Made by a program: the position numbers and the translations under genes. Under the pieces are notes generated by a model. The model was not told the origin of the DNA. It worked only from the letters and a program-made list of their open reading frames with translations, and did no database searches. From Agromyces sp. H66 (GTDB lineage: Bacteria; Actinomycetota; Actinomycetes; Actinomycetales; Microbacteriaceae), in contig NZ_SJZG01000005.1 in assembly GCF_004959775.1 (NCBI RefSeq), forward strand, positions 62,001 to 126,000: 64,000 nucleotides of DNA, read 5' to 3'. How positions within the stretch are numbered: position 1 is the stretch's first letter; every line of letters begins with the position of its first letter. Below are positions 31,955-39,701 of this stretch, in pieces.

Positions 31955-32462
31955 TATACGCCTCTCCCGTGGGCACCTGCCGAAGGATCTTCGTGAGCGA
32001 ACACGCCGTCACCGCACCGGTACGCGGAAGATTTCGCAGACGCGCGGACTCTCGCAGATTCTTGCGGCTGCGGCATCCGCTGCTCTGATCCTCCCGGATG
32101 CCGCGACCTCCGGCGCACCGTCTGCGCCGTCATAGACCGTCATGCGGGTGTCACGAATTGACACACGCTCGGGCATCGGTTTGACTGACGCCCATGACTG
32201 ACACCGCACGCCCCCTGATCGCCCGCGAGGCTCAGAGGACTGCCGGCATGATGATGCCGGCGCGTGCGCCCATGTGTTGTCGAATGTGCCGCTGAACGCG
32301 ACCCGACCGCCGAGTTCCCGTCGCCGATCCGATCCTGATCGGCCCGGACTCCACTGAACCTGCCGCACCACCCGCGGGTTCGCCAGGCCGAACGGCCATT
32401 CGCATCGACCCCTCCGCCACCGGGGTCCTTCGCCGCACCTTCTTTCGCACAAGGAATCCGTC
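31955..32462. other. 508-bp region between upp and the winged-helix gene
   Basis: No conserved protein-coding frame fills this stretch. It contains a promoter-like TTGACA (32158-32163), 17 bp, TTGACT (32181-32186) and, 7 nt later, a 33-residue Cys-rich small open frame annotated separately. Inside and after that frame are two hairpins: GCCGGCATGATGATGCCGGC, and GCCGATC pairing with GATCGGC at about 32326-32346. The first 200 bases hold nothing I can interpret. Confidence 0.5.
32194..32295 (+). CDS. candidate leaderless polycysteine leader peptide
   Basis: This 33-residue open frame starts 7 nt after a TTGACT hexamer with no ribosome binding site, so it would be translated from the mRNA 5' end. 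It ends in PMCCRMCR. Leaderless short frames with consecutive cysteines near their ends are established in mycobacteria as cysteine-responsive attenuators of the gene downstream. Here the downstream gene is the winged-helix regulator, 167 bp away. An 8-bp perfect hairpin (GCCGGCAT/ATGCCGGC) lies within the frame. The role is inferred from position and composition. I cannot exclude a chance frame, though the clustered TGT TGT ... TGC codons are striking in such GC-rich DNA. Confidence 0.55.
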   Translation: MTDTARPLIAREAQRTAGMMMPARAPMCCRMCR

Positions 32463-33266
32463 ATGTCCCTCGCTTACGCACCCGCTCGCACCACCACCAC
32501 CGTCCGCACCGCGGCGGTCCGCACCGCGCCGTCGCTGCCCGCCGCACCGGCCCGTCCCATCTCGATCACGCCGCGCACGCCGGTCGATGCCGCGCAGCCG
32601 AGCCCGGCGCCCGCCCAGCAGGCCGCGCGTGCCGCCGCACCCCGGGTGCGCGCCGTCCCCGAGGGCACCGAGGCACGCGGCTTCGTGCTCTACGTCGGCA
32701 TCGACGAGACCAAGGCCACCGATGACGGCACCACGCTGCACCGCATCGTCGAGGCGCTGCGTGCCCTCACCGCCGAGATCGCGCCGTCAGCCGAGACGTA
32801 CGCCGCCGTCGCCCTCGCGCCCGAGGGCGCGGGCGGCCGCGACGTCGACGTGGTGCGCCTCGCCCTGCAGGACCCGGCCGCCCTCGCCAAGCAGCGCGAG
32901 GAGCAGGGGCTCCGCGACGACAGCGACCGCCACCCCAACGGCGTCATCATCGACATCTCCCGCAAGCGCGTGCTGCTCGACGGCGAGGCCGCCGGGCTCA
33001 CCTACAAGGAGTTCGAACTGCTGCAGTACCTCGTGCTGCGCGAGGGGCGCACGATCGATCGCCACGAGCTCATCGCGAACCTCTGGGGCGCCGATGACGA
33101 GGCGCCCAGCGAGCGCACGATCGACGTGCACGTGCGGCGCCTGCGCTCGAAGCTGGCCCACTACCAGGACATCGTGCGCACCGTGCGCGGGGTCGGCTAC
33201 CGGTTCGACCGGCACGCCGACGTGTCGATCCGCCAGGCCTCGACGCCGTCGCCCGATCTCTACTGA
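32463..33266 (+). CDS. winged-helix (OmpR/PhoB C-terminal-type) regulator without receiver
   Basis: The 267-residue protein ends in a Trans_reg_C DNA-binding domain, about residues 155-255 (GLTYKEFELLQYLVLREG ... NLWG ... ERTIDVHVRRLRSKL ... IVRTVRGVGYRFD). The N-terminal third is Ala/Pro/Thr-rich and disordered-looking. The region at about 70-130 (GFVLYVGIDETKATDDGTTL) does not show the Asp and Lys of a receiver domain, so it is not a standard response regulator. Similar receiver-less winged-helix proteins occur across Microbacteriaceae with unknown signals. Control by the upstream leader peptide is proposed above. Confidence 0.85.
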   Translation: MSLAYAPARTTTTVRTAAVRTAPSLPAAPARPISITPRTPVDAAQPSPAPAQQAARAAAPRVRAVPEGTEARGFVLYVGIDETKATDDGTTLHRIVEALRALTAEIAPSAETYAAVALAPEGAGGRDVDVVRLALQDPAALAKQREEQGLRDDSDRHPNGVIIDISRKRVLLDGEAAGLTYKEFELLQYLVLREGRTIDRHELIANLWGADDEAPSERTIDVHVRRLRSKLAHYQDIVRTVRGVGYRFDRHADVSIRQASTPSPDLY

Positions 33267-33654
33267 CGCGGGCGCATCGGCGGATGCGGCCGCGTCGCCG
33301 AGTCGGCGGCGACGCCCCTTCGACCCCTGGGCGTCAGAACACATGACAATCCCGACCACAACGCCTCCGACGGGCGCATGATCTGGATTCTCATGTGTTT
33401 TCGCCATCGCCCGAAATTCGTCAGAAAAATCACAGAACGATAACTAGACGCCGTTACCGATCCGTTATATATTCGGTTGTGCACCGGCTGTTTGCTGTGG
33501 CGGTTGGTGCGGAATGTGATTGCAGGACACTCTTGGTGCAAGGGAGAGGGCCGGTCGTCAGCCTCTACGACCGGCCCTCAACCGTTCCCGGAGATGTTCC
33601 CTATCCTTGGATCACGTTCGCTGATCCGGCGAACGATTCTCGAGGGGAGCACGA
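33267..33654. other. 388-bp intergenic region with AT-rich core and strong hairpin
   Basis: Bases 33395-33500 are notably AT-rich for this genome and include TATATT (33468-33473). A weak -35-like TAGACG (33445-33450) lies 17 bp upstream of it. A perfect 13-bp hairpin follows at 33546-33579. Together they could define a transcript of about 100 nt. No protein-coding frame with a sensible composition is seen. The marR ribosome binding site (GAGGGGAG) lies at the far end. Confidence 0.45.
33546..33579 (+). terminator. 13-bp perfect hairpin, possible terminator
   Basis: GAGGGCCGGTCGT and ACGACCGGCCCTC pair perfectly around the 8-nt loop CAGCCTCT. There is no T-tract after it, but actinobacterial terminators often lack one. 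No clear gene ends just upstream, so it may end a short RNA that starts near 33480. Confidence 0.5.
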
Positions 33655-34146
33655 GTGGCCGATCGCGCACTCACGGTCGCCGCATGGGAGTCGCTGTTCC
33701 GTGCGCAGGTCACGATCCTTCGCGCACTGGCAGCCGAGTTCCCGAGCGACATCATCTCGTTGAACGAGTACGACGTGCTCTTCAACATCTCGCGGGCGCC
33801 CCGGCGACGCCTCCGACTCAAGGACCTCAATCGCTCGGTGCTCCTCACGCAGCCGAGCGTGAGCCGCCTGGTCGACCGACTCGCGACCCGCGGGCTCGTG
33901 ACGAAGGCTCCCGACCCGACTGACGGTCGCGGCACCATCGTGGCGCTCACCGAAGAGGGCTTCGCGCTCTTCCGCCGCGTCGCCTTCACGCACACCGACG
34001 CCATCACGCGGCACGTCGGCGACGCGCTCGACGAGCAGGAGCTGCGCGAGCTCATCCACCTCTGCGATCAGCTGCGGCGATCGGTCGGAGCGGAGCTCGC
34101 GGACGGCTCGGCCGTGCCCGGCGCCGGCGCACCCGAGAACACCTGA
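33655..34146 (+). CDS. MarR-family transcriptional regulator
   Basis: The 163-residue protein has the MarR winged-helix dimer layout: an N-terminal helix (AAWESLFRAQVTILRALAAE), the DNA-reading segment RLKDLNRSVLLTQPSVSRLVDRLATRGLV, and a wing (DPTDGRGTIVALTEEG). The GTG start follows a strong GAGGGGAG site. No obvious target gene is adjacent; the downstream GNAT gene is convergent. The ligand is unknown. Confidence 0.9.
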   Translation: MADRALTVAAWESLFRAQVTILRALAAEFPSDIISLNEYDVLFNISRAPRRRLRLKDLNRSVLLTQPSVSRLVDRLATRGLVTKAPDPTDGRGTIVALTEEGFALFRRVAFTHTDAITRHVGDALDEQELRELIHLCDQLRRSVGAELADGSAVPGAGAPENT

Positions 34147-34162
34147 CGTCCTGGAGCGGGAC

Positions 34163-34212
34163 GGTGGGATGGGAACCCTACCTCCCACCCCACCGCGGCC
34201 TCGAAGGAGGCC
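34163..34212. terminator. paired hairpins between convergent marR and GNAT genes
   Basis: GGTGGGA (34163-34169) pairs with TCCCACC (34183-34189), and GGCCTC-GAAG-GAGGCC forms a tight hairpin at 34197-34212. Both lie just past the marR stop codon. The remaining 210 bp up to the GNAT gene hold nothing I can identify. Confidence 0.4.
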
Positions 34213-34422
34213 ACTCCCGCCGAGCGACCCGAACTGAGCTCGGCGAGCACATCCCGAGGAAGCGACGGGAGTCGATACCAGGGCCCGCCGATGCACGGCG
34301 AACCCGTCGGGTCGGGCCCGACTCGGGTTGCTCGAATCGTAATCGCCCGGGACCGCGCGCACATCGCCCCGAATGAGGGGCAGGAGACGTCTCGGTGCGC
34401 TGCGGCGTCGGGACCGCGGGAC

Positions 34423-34713
34423 TCAGGGCCAGGCGACGGAGTCGTCGTAGACCCCCGGGTGGCGCCGCAGGTAGGCGGCGATGAACGGGCACCGCGGCAC
34501 GATGGTCTCGCCACGTTCGACCGCGTCGTCGAGCACGCGCTTCGCGAGTCGGCTGCCGAGCCCCTTACCCTCGTGCTCGGGGAACACCAGCGTGTGATGG
34601 AACGTGACACGCCCCGGGGCGGTGCGGTACTCCGCGAACCCCGCGAGCTCACCGTCGAGCTTCAGCTCGTACCGGTTCGCTTCCTCGTTGCGATCGATCG
34701 TGATGACGCTCAC
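34423..34713 (-). CDS. small GNAT (YjdJ-type) N-acetyltransferase
   Basis: The 96-residue protein is a minimal GNAT domain of the YjdJ/GTLF3B type. It has the acetyl-CoA loop EHEGKGLGSRLAKRVLDDA and the conserved CPFIAAYLRRHP end. An AGGAG site lies 8 nt before the ATG. Substrate and role are unknown; relatives are small stand-alone enzymes. Confidence 0.88.
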   Translation of the reverse strand: MSVITIDRNEEANRYELKLDGELAGFAEYRTAPGRVTFHHTLVFPEHEGKGLGSRLAKRVLDDAVERGETIVPRCPFIAAYLRRHPGVYDDSVAWP

Positions 34714-34776
34714 GAGTACTCCTGTCGGGTCGTCGGATGCCTCCGGCCGGGGCAGCTCATGAAGCGATGCGCCCGC

Positions 34777-36243
34777 TTACGACGATAGCGGCACCCGCGC
34801 GCATTCCGGTTCGGGGGGCTCGTCCGCTCCGTCGCTGCCCCGCCGCAACGCGCGCTGGACGTCGCGAAGCGCACCCGTCCGATGCGCCGGACGCGAGGGG
34901 CGAACCACCGCCCGCCGCGGCGGACCACCGCTCCGCGCCGTCGGCCGCATGCGACCGGCCACGGCATCGTGGGCAGCACCCGGATGCGGCGCGCGACGAG
35001 CGGGAACGAGGTGACGGCGGCCCGTGGCATCCTGACCCTCGGGGTTCGCGTGCGTGATGGCCACGAGCGCGATGAGCCACGCGAAGACGAGCGCGAAGGC
35101 CACGACCTCGAACACCGTGAGGTTGAAGACGCCGACGACGTCGTAGAGGACCATCGCGGTCACCTCGATCGCGATCGAGGCGTACGAGGCCACGACGAGC
35201 TCGCGCGGAAGCGAGCGCGCCCACAACTGCACGCCGACGCTGAGCACGGCGAAGGCCGCGGCCGCGCACAGGGCGGCCGCGTTGTGCAGGTCGGTCGGCC
35301 CGTCGATCGGCATGAGTCCCACGCCCATGAGGCTCACGCCGATGACCACGATGAGCGCCCGCATCGCCAGGAGGCCGCCCCGGCGTAGGCCGAACCGCGG
35401 CGCCCGCAGTGCCCGCGTGAGGCTGGCCGCCATGCCCGCCATGCCGGCCCCGGAGACGATGACGGCGATGTTGAAGCACGCGGCCGCGATGTCGTCGGAG
35501 GTGCCCAGCGTGCTGAAGTTGCGAGTCCACCACTCGCCGGTTGGCGTGATACTCATGCTGGCGAGGCTGCCGGCCGCGAGCAGCATCGCCACGAGGTTGA
35601 AGGTGCGGTACGCCTCGTGCTCGATGGCGTGCCGATGCAGGCGGTAGGTGCCGAAGCCCAGTGCCGCGCCCATCACCACCGCCACGGTCGAGGGCCCGCC
35701 CGGAACCCCCTCGAATGCCGCACCCGTGAAGTGGACCGCGAGCACACCGATCGCACCCCACACCAGCCCGATCGAGCGCGCTCGCCAATCCCGGCCGAGT
35801 CCGGGCAGGTGCAGGCGCTCGAGCACCGACACGCCGGCACGCGAACCCGAGGCCACGACGAGTCCTGCGCCGACGGCAGCCCCCATCGCGATGGCCGGCA
35901 ACGCCCAGACGACGTCGTCGCCGTGCACTGCGAGCGGCACCCGCGAACCGCGATACCCGGCACCGAACTGCGACGTGAACTCGTGGAACATGACGATCGT
36001 GATCGCGACGGCGATGAGCAGTGCGTACGTGCGGCGGATGAGACGGCCGCCCCACATCGCGGGTATGACGACCTGCCGATCGTGTCCCCCACCACCGGCC
36101 TTCCGGGATCCGGCCGCGCGCCCTCGCCGACGGCCCATCCCTCTTGACGATGCCGGGTCACCCCCGGCCCGCGCACCCCTCATATCCGAACTCTCGATCA
36201 CGGGAATCAGACGTGTGCCGAGCATATCCGGGCCGATAGCCAT
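34777..36243 (-). CDS. multi-pass membrane protein, DUF998-like
   Basis: The frame is 488 residues long. It has about eight hydrophobic segments between residues 70 and 390, then a long Arg/Pro-rich cytosolic tail (about 395-488). The segment WWTRNFSTLGTSDDIAAACF resembles the conserved loop of DUF998-type membrane proteins, so a distant link is likely but not certain. The start is unclear: ATG 36243 gives a basic Gly/Arg-rich N-terminus, while ATG 36057 begins directly before the first membrane helix (MWGGRLIRRTYALLIAVAI). The Arg-rich tail may be functional or may come from a lost stop codon. Function is unknown. Confidence 0.7.
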   Translation of the reverse strand: MAIGPDMLGTRLIPVIESSDMRGARAGGDPASSRGMGRRRGRAAGSRKAGGGGHDRQVVIPAMWGGRLIRRTYALLIAVAITIVMFHEFTSQFGAGYRGSRVPLAVHGDDVVWALPAIAMGAAVGAGLVVASGSRAGVSVLERLHLPGLGRDWRARSIGLVWGAIGVLAVHFTGAAFEGVPGGPSTVAVVMGAALGFGTYRLHRHAIEHEAYRTFNLVAMLLAAGSLASMSITPTGEWWTRNFSTLGTSDDIAAACFNIAVIVSGAGMAGMAASLTRALRAPRFGLRRGGLLAMRALIVVIGVSLMGVGLMPIDGPTDLHNAAALCAAAAFAVLSVGVQLWARSLPRELVVASYASIAIEVTAMVLYDVVGVFNLTVFEVVAFALVFAWLIALVAITHANPEGQDATGRRHLVPARRAPHPGAAHDAVAGRMRPTARSGGPPRRAVVRPSRPAHRTGALRDVQRALRRGSDGADEPPEPECARVPLSS

Positions 36244-36402
36244 TCACCATGGTCGCATTCGAGTAGGCTCGCCGATACTCGGCGGATTCCCAGCGAACAT
36301 CCGGATGCCGCGGGCGGCCGTCCCCCGATTCCGGCGTTCGCCCGTGCGGAGCCCTGCCCACGTCCGCCCTCGTCCGCGGAGCGCCGCTCTCCCGAAACGA
36401 CG

Positions 36403-36430
36403 GAAGCGGCTCGCGTTCGCGAGCCGCTTC
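36403..36430 (-). terminator. terminator downstream of tRNA-Arg
   Basis: GAAGCGGCTCGCG and CGCGAGCCGCTTC form a 13-bp perfect inverted repeat with only TT between; in practice this is an 11-bp stem with a small loop. On the minus strand CCGTCGTTTCGG follows. It lies 17 bp past the tRNA 3' end. Confidence 0.7.
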
Positions 36431-36447
36431 GTACTGTCTCAACCAGT

Positions 36448-36520
36448 GTGCGCCCGGAGGGATTCGAACCCCCAACCTTCTGATCCGTAGTCAGATGCTC
36501 TATCCGTTGAGCTACGGGCG
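36448..36520 (-). tRNA. tRNA-Arg (anticodon ACG)
   Basis: The 73-nt tRNA has a perfect 7-bp acceptor stem (GCGCCCG/CGGGCGC). The anticodon loop CTACGGA gives anticodon ACG, and the T-loop reads GGTTCGAATCC. CCA is not encoded. A34 is the expected substrate for the TadA encoded at 30751-31233, allowing inosine to read CGU, CGC and CGA. A TAGAGT hexamer lies upstream on the minus strand. Confidence 0.95.
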
Positions 36521-36625
36521 CATGGGTTGTCGCCGGGCACTTGCATGCACAACCGGCAACCCCGACACTCTATCCCAGACGGGAGCCGCGCGCCAATCGG
36601 GGAGCGTTCGGAGAGGGCCGCGCGC

Positions 36626-37021
36626 TCAGCCCGCGTGCTCCGGTCTCAGCGCGTCGAGCGCGACGAGTTGGCGGCGATTCGCGACCTGCCGGTACGACGT
36701 CTCGATGAGCTCGGCGAGGAACTCCCAATCGGTGCGCGGGGTGTCGAGGTCGGTGCCCACCCACCGGGCTCGGTCGTAGTAGGGCACCCCGTAGAACCGG
36801 CCGTCCTCGAGCAGGGCGAGGTGCTCCTGCGGGTCGGTCTTGACGACGATCGAGAACGGGTTGTCGGCGGTGGCGGCGACATGCACGAAGATGGGCTTCG
36901 CCGCCCGGAAGGTCGGCCGGCCCCACGCCTCGACTTCGACGACCTCGGGCAACTCGAAGCAGATCCGCCGCACCCTCTCGATGAGCGGATGCCGCGGATC
37001 GACGACCTGCGGATGTCCCAC
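36626..37021 (-). CDS. MmcQ/YjbR-family protein
   Basis: The 131-residue protein matches the MmcQ/YjbR double-wing DNA-binding-like family: VRRICFELPEVVEVEAWGRP and TFRAAKPIFVHVA, then LLEDGRFYGVPYYDRARWVG and ELIETSYRQVANRRQL. The GTG start follows TAGGCT by 7 nt on the minus strand (leaderless). The cellular role of the family is not settled. It is downstream of nothing on its strand and divergent from the next small gene. Confidence 0.88.
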   Translation of the reverse strand: MGHPQVVDPRHPLIERVRRICFELPEVVEVEAWGRPTFRAAKPIFVHVAATADNPFSIVVKTDPQEHLALLEDGRFYGVPYYDRARWVGTDLDTPRTDWEFLAELIETSYRQVANRRQLVALDALRPEHAG

Positions 37022-37071
37022 GCGGGCCAGCCTACGCGGGCCGGCGGCATCCGATTCCTCACGACCCGCGA

Positions 37072-37110
37072 GTCAAGGGCCTGTCCGCGGTGCGCTCGGC
37101 GGCGTAGCTT
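37072..37110 (+). promoter_or_regulatory. GTCAA-box promoter of the 76-residue protein
   Basis: GTCAAGGGCCTG (37072-37083) is followed after 33 nt (G to T) by TAGCTT (37105-37110). It is a member of the shared box family described under findings. Confidence 0.5.
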
Positions 37111-37159
37111 GAGAGCAGCGGATGCTTCGTGGCATCCGTGCATTGGAAGGAGTACCACC

Positions 37160-37390
37160 ATGGAGAAGTCGATCGGTTCGCCAGGGCCGACGACGGACGG
37201 CGAACCCGACGCCATCATTGCTGAGACGGACGCGCGCCACATCGCGCGCGACGTGCCGCCACCGGTGGGATACGAGGGCACCGTGCTCTCCGACCCCGAC
37301 GCGGGCGCCCGGTCCGTCGATCCCCTCGACCGACACGCCCCGAGCCGCGAGACGTCCGACCCCCTCGACCCCGACGGCCACGTCATCTGA
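37160..37390 (+). CDS. small acidic hypothetical protein
   Basis: The 76-residue protein is rich in Asp, Pro, Glu and Gly, with no hydrophobic segment (EPDAIIAETDARHIARDVPP, then VDPLDRHAPSRETSDPLDPD). It is likely disordered. A strong ribosome binding site (GGAAGGAG, 37145-37152) precedes the ATG, and a GTCAA-box promoter lies upstream, so it is probably a real, regulated gene. The family is not recognised. Confidence 0.6.
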   Translation: MEKSIGSPGPTTDGEPDAIIAETDARHIARDVPPPVGYEGTVLSDPDAGARSVDPLDRHAPSRETSDPLDPDGHVI

Positions 37391-37454
37391 CACGACCGAC
37401 CACCACAGCGCAAGGGCGTATCGACGACGGATACGCGGCGGCTAGAGTCTCGCC

Positions 37455-37775
37455 ATGGGCAAGTTCATCTACAACTCCTCGACCCGCGAGCTCGAGATCG
37501 ACGACCGCACGCTCGCACACCTGAGGGTGGCGGTCCTCAACAAGCTCCGCCGGTCCGAGAGCTTCTCCATGACCTGGGAGCACGGTGTCGAGAACGGCAG
37601 CGGTCGCACGACGATCTGGTTGCACGAGTCGATCCCCCTGCAGTTCGTGTTCAGCGGCAACCGCCCTGCGAAGCTCAATCGGCGGTGGATCGAACAGCTC
37701 CTGCTCTCCGCGAACAGCACGGCCGGCCTCCAGTTCGTGCCCGAGCCCGACGAGGACGACCCGATCGACGAGTGA
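37455..37775 (+). CDS. DUF7882-like small protein, paralogue 1
   Basis: The 106-residue protein belongs to a family with three members in this window. Shared features are the start MG-(K/T)-x-x-Y, IxIDDRTLAHLRVAVLNKLRR, SFSMTWEH, GRTTIWLHESIPLQFVF and the end IEQLLLSANSTAGLQFVPE. Some databases call such proteins ATP-dependent DNA ligase, but no ligase motif is present and the size rules it out. TAGAGT (37443-37448) is 6 nt before the ATG (leaderless). This copy is the most divergent of the three. Function is unknown; all three lie within 5 kb, next to LigD and topoisomerase IB. Confidence 0.85.
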   Translation: MGKFIYNSSTRELEIDDRTLAHLRVAVLNKLRRSESFSMTWEHGVENGSGRTTIWLHESIPLQFVFSGNRPAKLNRRWIEQLLLSANSTAGLQFVPEPDEDDPIDE

Positions 37776-37778
37776 GCC

Positions 37779-37991
37779 TCAGTCGACCGGTTCGATCTGC
37801 GTCCGCACGAACTGCTGCTCGTCCGCCGACAGCCGCTCCGGTGCGTCGGCGCCGGTGATCGACTCGATCTCCGTCGCGGTCCGGTCGTCGATCGGGGCCC
37901 CGAGGTCCTCGAGGAGCCGGTGCTTCGAGTCGATCGACAGATGGGGCCACCACCGTTCGACCGACACCCGCTCGCTGCCGCCGTTGCCCAT
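37779..37991 (-). CDS. small conserved hypothetical protein
   Basis: The 70-residue protein has a helical look (VERWWPHLSIDSKHRLLEDL, then RLSADEQQFVRTQIEPVD). A strong GGGGGAG site lies 4 nt before the ATG. It is convergent with the DUF7882-like gene, 3 bp between stops. No domain is recognised. Confidence 0.68.
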   Translation of the reverse strand: MGNGGSERVSVERWWPHLSIDSKHRLLEDLGAPIDDRTATEIESITGADAPERLSADEQQFVRTQIEPVD

Positions 37992-38042
37992 CGTCTCCCC
38001 CTTCGATTGCCCACCTCTCGTCTAGCAGCCGCCTCTCGACGC

Positions 38043-38082
38043 GGCAACCCCCTCGCCATCCCGACGGGCGTCTGCCTACGGT
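38043..38082 (+). promoter_or_regulatory. GTCAA-like box promoter of the SRPBCC gene
   Basis: GGCAACCCCCTC (38043-38054) is followed after 34 nt by TACGGT (38077-38082). It departs from GTCAA at one position but keeps the C-run and the spacing. Confidence 0.4.
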
Positions 38083-38124
38083 GGCTGCCGGACGCCGACG
38101 TGGTGTCCGGAACGGAGGATCATC

Positions 38125-38664
38125 ATGAGCACGACCCTGAACGCGTCGATCGACGTCGATGTCCCCGTGCGCGTCGCGTACGACCAGTGGACCCAGTTCG
38201 AGTCGTTCCCCGAGTTCCTCGGTGGCGTCGACTCCGTGAAGCAGATCGATGACTCGCTGACCCACTGGGTCGTGTCGATCGGCGGCGTGAAGCGCGAGTT
38301 CGACGCCGAGATCGGCGACCAGGTACCCGACGACCACGTCGCGTGGCGGAGCCTCGGCGGCGAGGTCATGCACCGCGGACGCGTCGAGTTCACCCCCAAG
38401 GGCGCCGACGAGACGCAGGTCGACCTCGAGATCGAATGGGAGCCCGAGGGCTTCGTCGAGCAGGCGGGTGCCGCACTCCAGCTGGACGACCTGCAGGTCA
38501 AGAGCGACCTCAAGCGATTCAAGGAGTTCGTGGAAGACCGCGGCACGCCGACGGGTGCGTGGCGAGGCGAGGTGCACGGCGGCGAGGCCCGCCCGACACC
38601 GGGCACGACCCACCCCGGCGGCACGACCGGCACGCTCGGGACCGACCCCGACCTGAACCTCTGA
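38125..38664 (+). CDS. SRPBCC (polyketide cyclase/dehydrase-like) protein
   Basis: The 179-residue protein has the START/Bet v1-like fold typical of SRPBCC proteins: SIDVDVPVRVAYDQWTQFES, then PEFLGGVDSVKQIDD, and a long C-terminal helix (LQLDDLQVKSDLKRFKEFVE). A disordered Gly/Thr/Pro tail follows. A GGAGG site precedes the ATG. Such proteins bind hydrophobic ligands or act in stress responses; the ligand is unknown. Its promoter resembles that of the SDR and other genes in this island. Confidence 0.88.
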   Translation: MSTTLNASIDVDVPVRVAYDQWTQFESFPEFLGGVDSVKQIDDSLTHWVVSIGGVKREFDAEIGDQVPDDHVAWRSLGGEVMHRGRVEFTPKGADETQVDLEIEWEPEGFVEQAGAALQLDDLQVKSDLKRFKEFVEDRGTPTGAWRGEVHGGEARPTPGTTHPGGTTGTLGTDPDLNL

Positions 38665-38715
38665 CGGACCGGGCGCCCGGGAGCGTCCGTCGACGGAGTC
38701 GGACGAGACGCAGGC

Positions 38716-39153
38716 CTACGCGGTCTGCGTCTCGTTCTTCTTGCTGCCGGCCGAGTGCTTCTTGCCGCCGCCTTCGTCGGCCGCGCTGCTGACCTCTTGG
38801 ACGTCGACGCCGACCTGCACCGGCTGGTCGGGCGTGGTCGCGATCGGATCGGTGTCGAGGTGCTCGGGCACGAGCTGCACGCCGCCGGTGCTGTTGGCCG
38901 ACTTCATCAGCTCCTCGATCCAGTTGCGGCTGAGTTCGGGCGCCTCGGGTTCGTCGAACACGAACCGCAGCGGGATCGACGGATGCAGCCACAGCGTGCT
39001 GCGGCCACGTGGCTGGTCGTCGGTGTGCTGCCACGAGAGCGTGAAGCTCTCGCCGCGGCGAAGCTTGGTGGTGATCGCGATCTTCAGATGCGCGAGCGCC
39101 CGATCTTCGATGCCGATCGGCGTGCCGGAGTCCCCGTAATATAGCGTGCCCAC
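38716..39153 (-). CDS. DUF7882-like small protein, paralogue 2
   Basis: The 145-residue protein has the family core (VGTLYYGDSGTPIGIEDRAL, SFTLSWQHTDDQPRGRSTLW, IEELMKSANSTGGVQLVPE). It also carries an extra C-terminal tail of about 40 residues ending in Lys/Ser/Asn-rich sequence (KKHSAGSKKNETQTA) that the other two lack. The GTG at 39153 is fixed by homology to paralogue 3 and by TATGCT 6 nt upstream on the minus strand (leaderless). About 80% identity to paralogue 3 over the core, by eye, points to a fairly recent duplication. Confidence 0.85.
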   Translation of the reverse strand: MGTLYYGDSGTPIGIEDRALAHLKIAITTKLRRGESFTLSWQHTDDQPRGRSTLWLHPSIPLRFVFDEPEAPELSRNWIEELMKSANSTGGVQLVPEHLDTDPIATTPDQPVQVGVDVQEVSSAADEGGGKKHSAGSKKNETQTA

Positions 39154-39263
39154 GGATCGAGCATACGCCCCCGCGTTCGTGCGGGACAGGACGTTCGGCC
39201 GCCCCGCACGCACGAGCGGGCGGCCCGAAGACCGCCCGCTCCTTGAAGCACTTGCGCCGAGGA

Positions 39264-39428
39264 TCACACCGTCCGGTTCCCGCCGATGTACCGCACGAGG
39301 AACACGATGACCGCGATCACCAGGAGCGCGAGGCCCACCCACAGCAGGAAGTTCAGCGTGGGGACGACGCCGCCCGTGATGAGCAGGATGATGGCGGCGA
39401 TGGCGATGATGGCGACGAGGATGTTCAT
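39264..39428 (-). CDS. 54-residue two-helix membrane protein
   Basis: The peptide is almost all membrane: NILVAIIAIAAIILLITGGV and NFLLWVGLALLVIAVIVFLV, with a basic end (RYIGGNRTV). An AAGGAGAGA site precedes the ATG. It resembles short actinobacterial membrane proteins such as DUF6131. Its promoter has the GTCAA box, so it may be a stress-induced membrane peptide. Confidence 0.8.
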   Translation of the reverse strand: MNILVAIIAIAAIILLITGGVVPTLNFLLWVGLALLVIAVIVFLVRYIGGNRTV

Positions 39429-39531
39429 GATCTCTCCTTCATGTGATCCGCACCCGTGGTGACGAGGCGGACGGCGACCCCTCCCGTCGAGCGGGCGGGA
39501 CCTGGAGACGAGGGTACGTCTCGTGTGTCCG

Positions 39532-39570
39532 ACCGTACGGGCGCCGGCTCGCGGGCGGCGAGGGGTTGAC
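39532..39570 (-). promoter_or_regulatory. GTCAA-box promoter of the 54-residue membrane protein
   Basis: On the minus strand GTCAACCCCTCG (39570-39559) is followed after 33 nt by TACGGT (39537-39532). The divergent SDR gene 70 bp away has its own copy, so this intergenic region carries two back-to-back members of the family. Confidence 0.55.
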
Positions 39571-39639
39571 CCCCATTCACGGGGCGTGGTACCCCGCGCA
39601 CGACGGCGCCCGTCGGCACATGGTCCGTCTGAGGGACCT

Positions 39640-39677
39640 GTCAACCCCCTGCAGGGCCCGATGCGCGCGCGTAGCGT
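39640..39677 (+). promoter_or_regulatory. GTCAA-box promoter of the SDR operon
   Basis: GTCAACCCCCTG (39640-39651) is followed after 32 nt by TAGCGT (39672-39677), 24 nt before the SDR start codon. Confidence 0.55.
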
Positions 39678-39701
39678 GGCTCGGGACCGTTGGAGTTCCA
39701 G

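Noticed and set aside
31955..32190. A riboswitch upstream of the winged-helix regulator
   Set aside because: I could not fold the stretch into a known aptamer pattern; only small local hairpins are visible.
36448..36520. tRNA-Arg as an integration site for a genomic island
   Set aside because: No integrase gene and no repeat of the tRNA 3' end were seen nearby, and the neighbouring genes have normal composition.
39554..39601. GGGGTTGACCCCC and GGGGCGTGGTACCCC read as one plus-strand promoter or transposon end
   Set aside because: The TTGACCCC is better explained as the minus-strand GTCAACCCC box of the small membrane-protein gene. No transposase or flanking target duplication is present.
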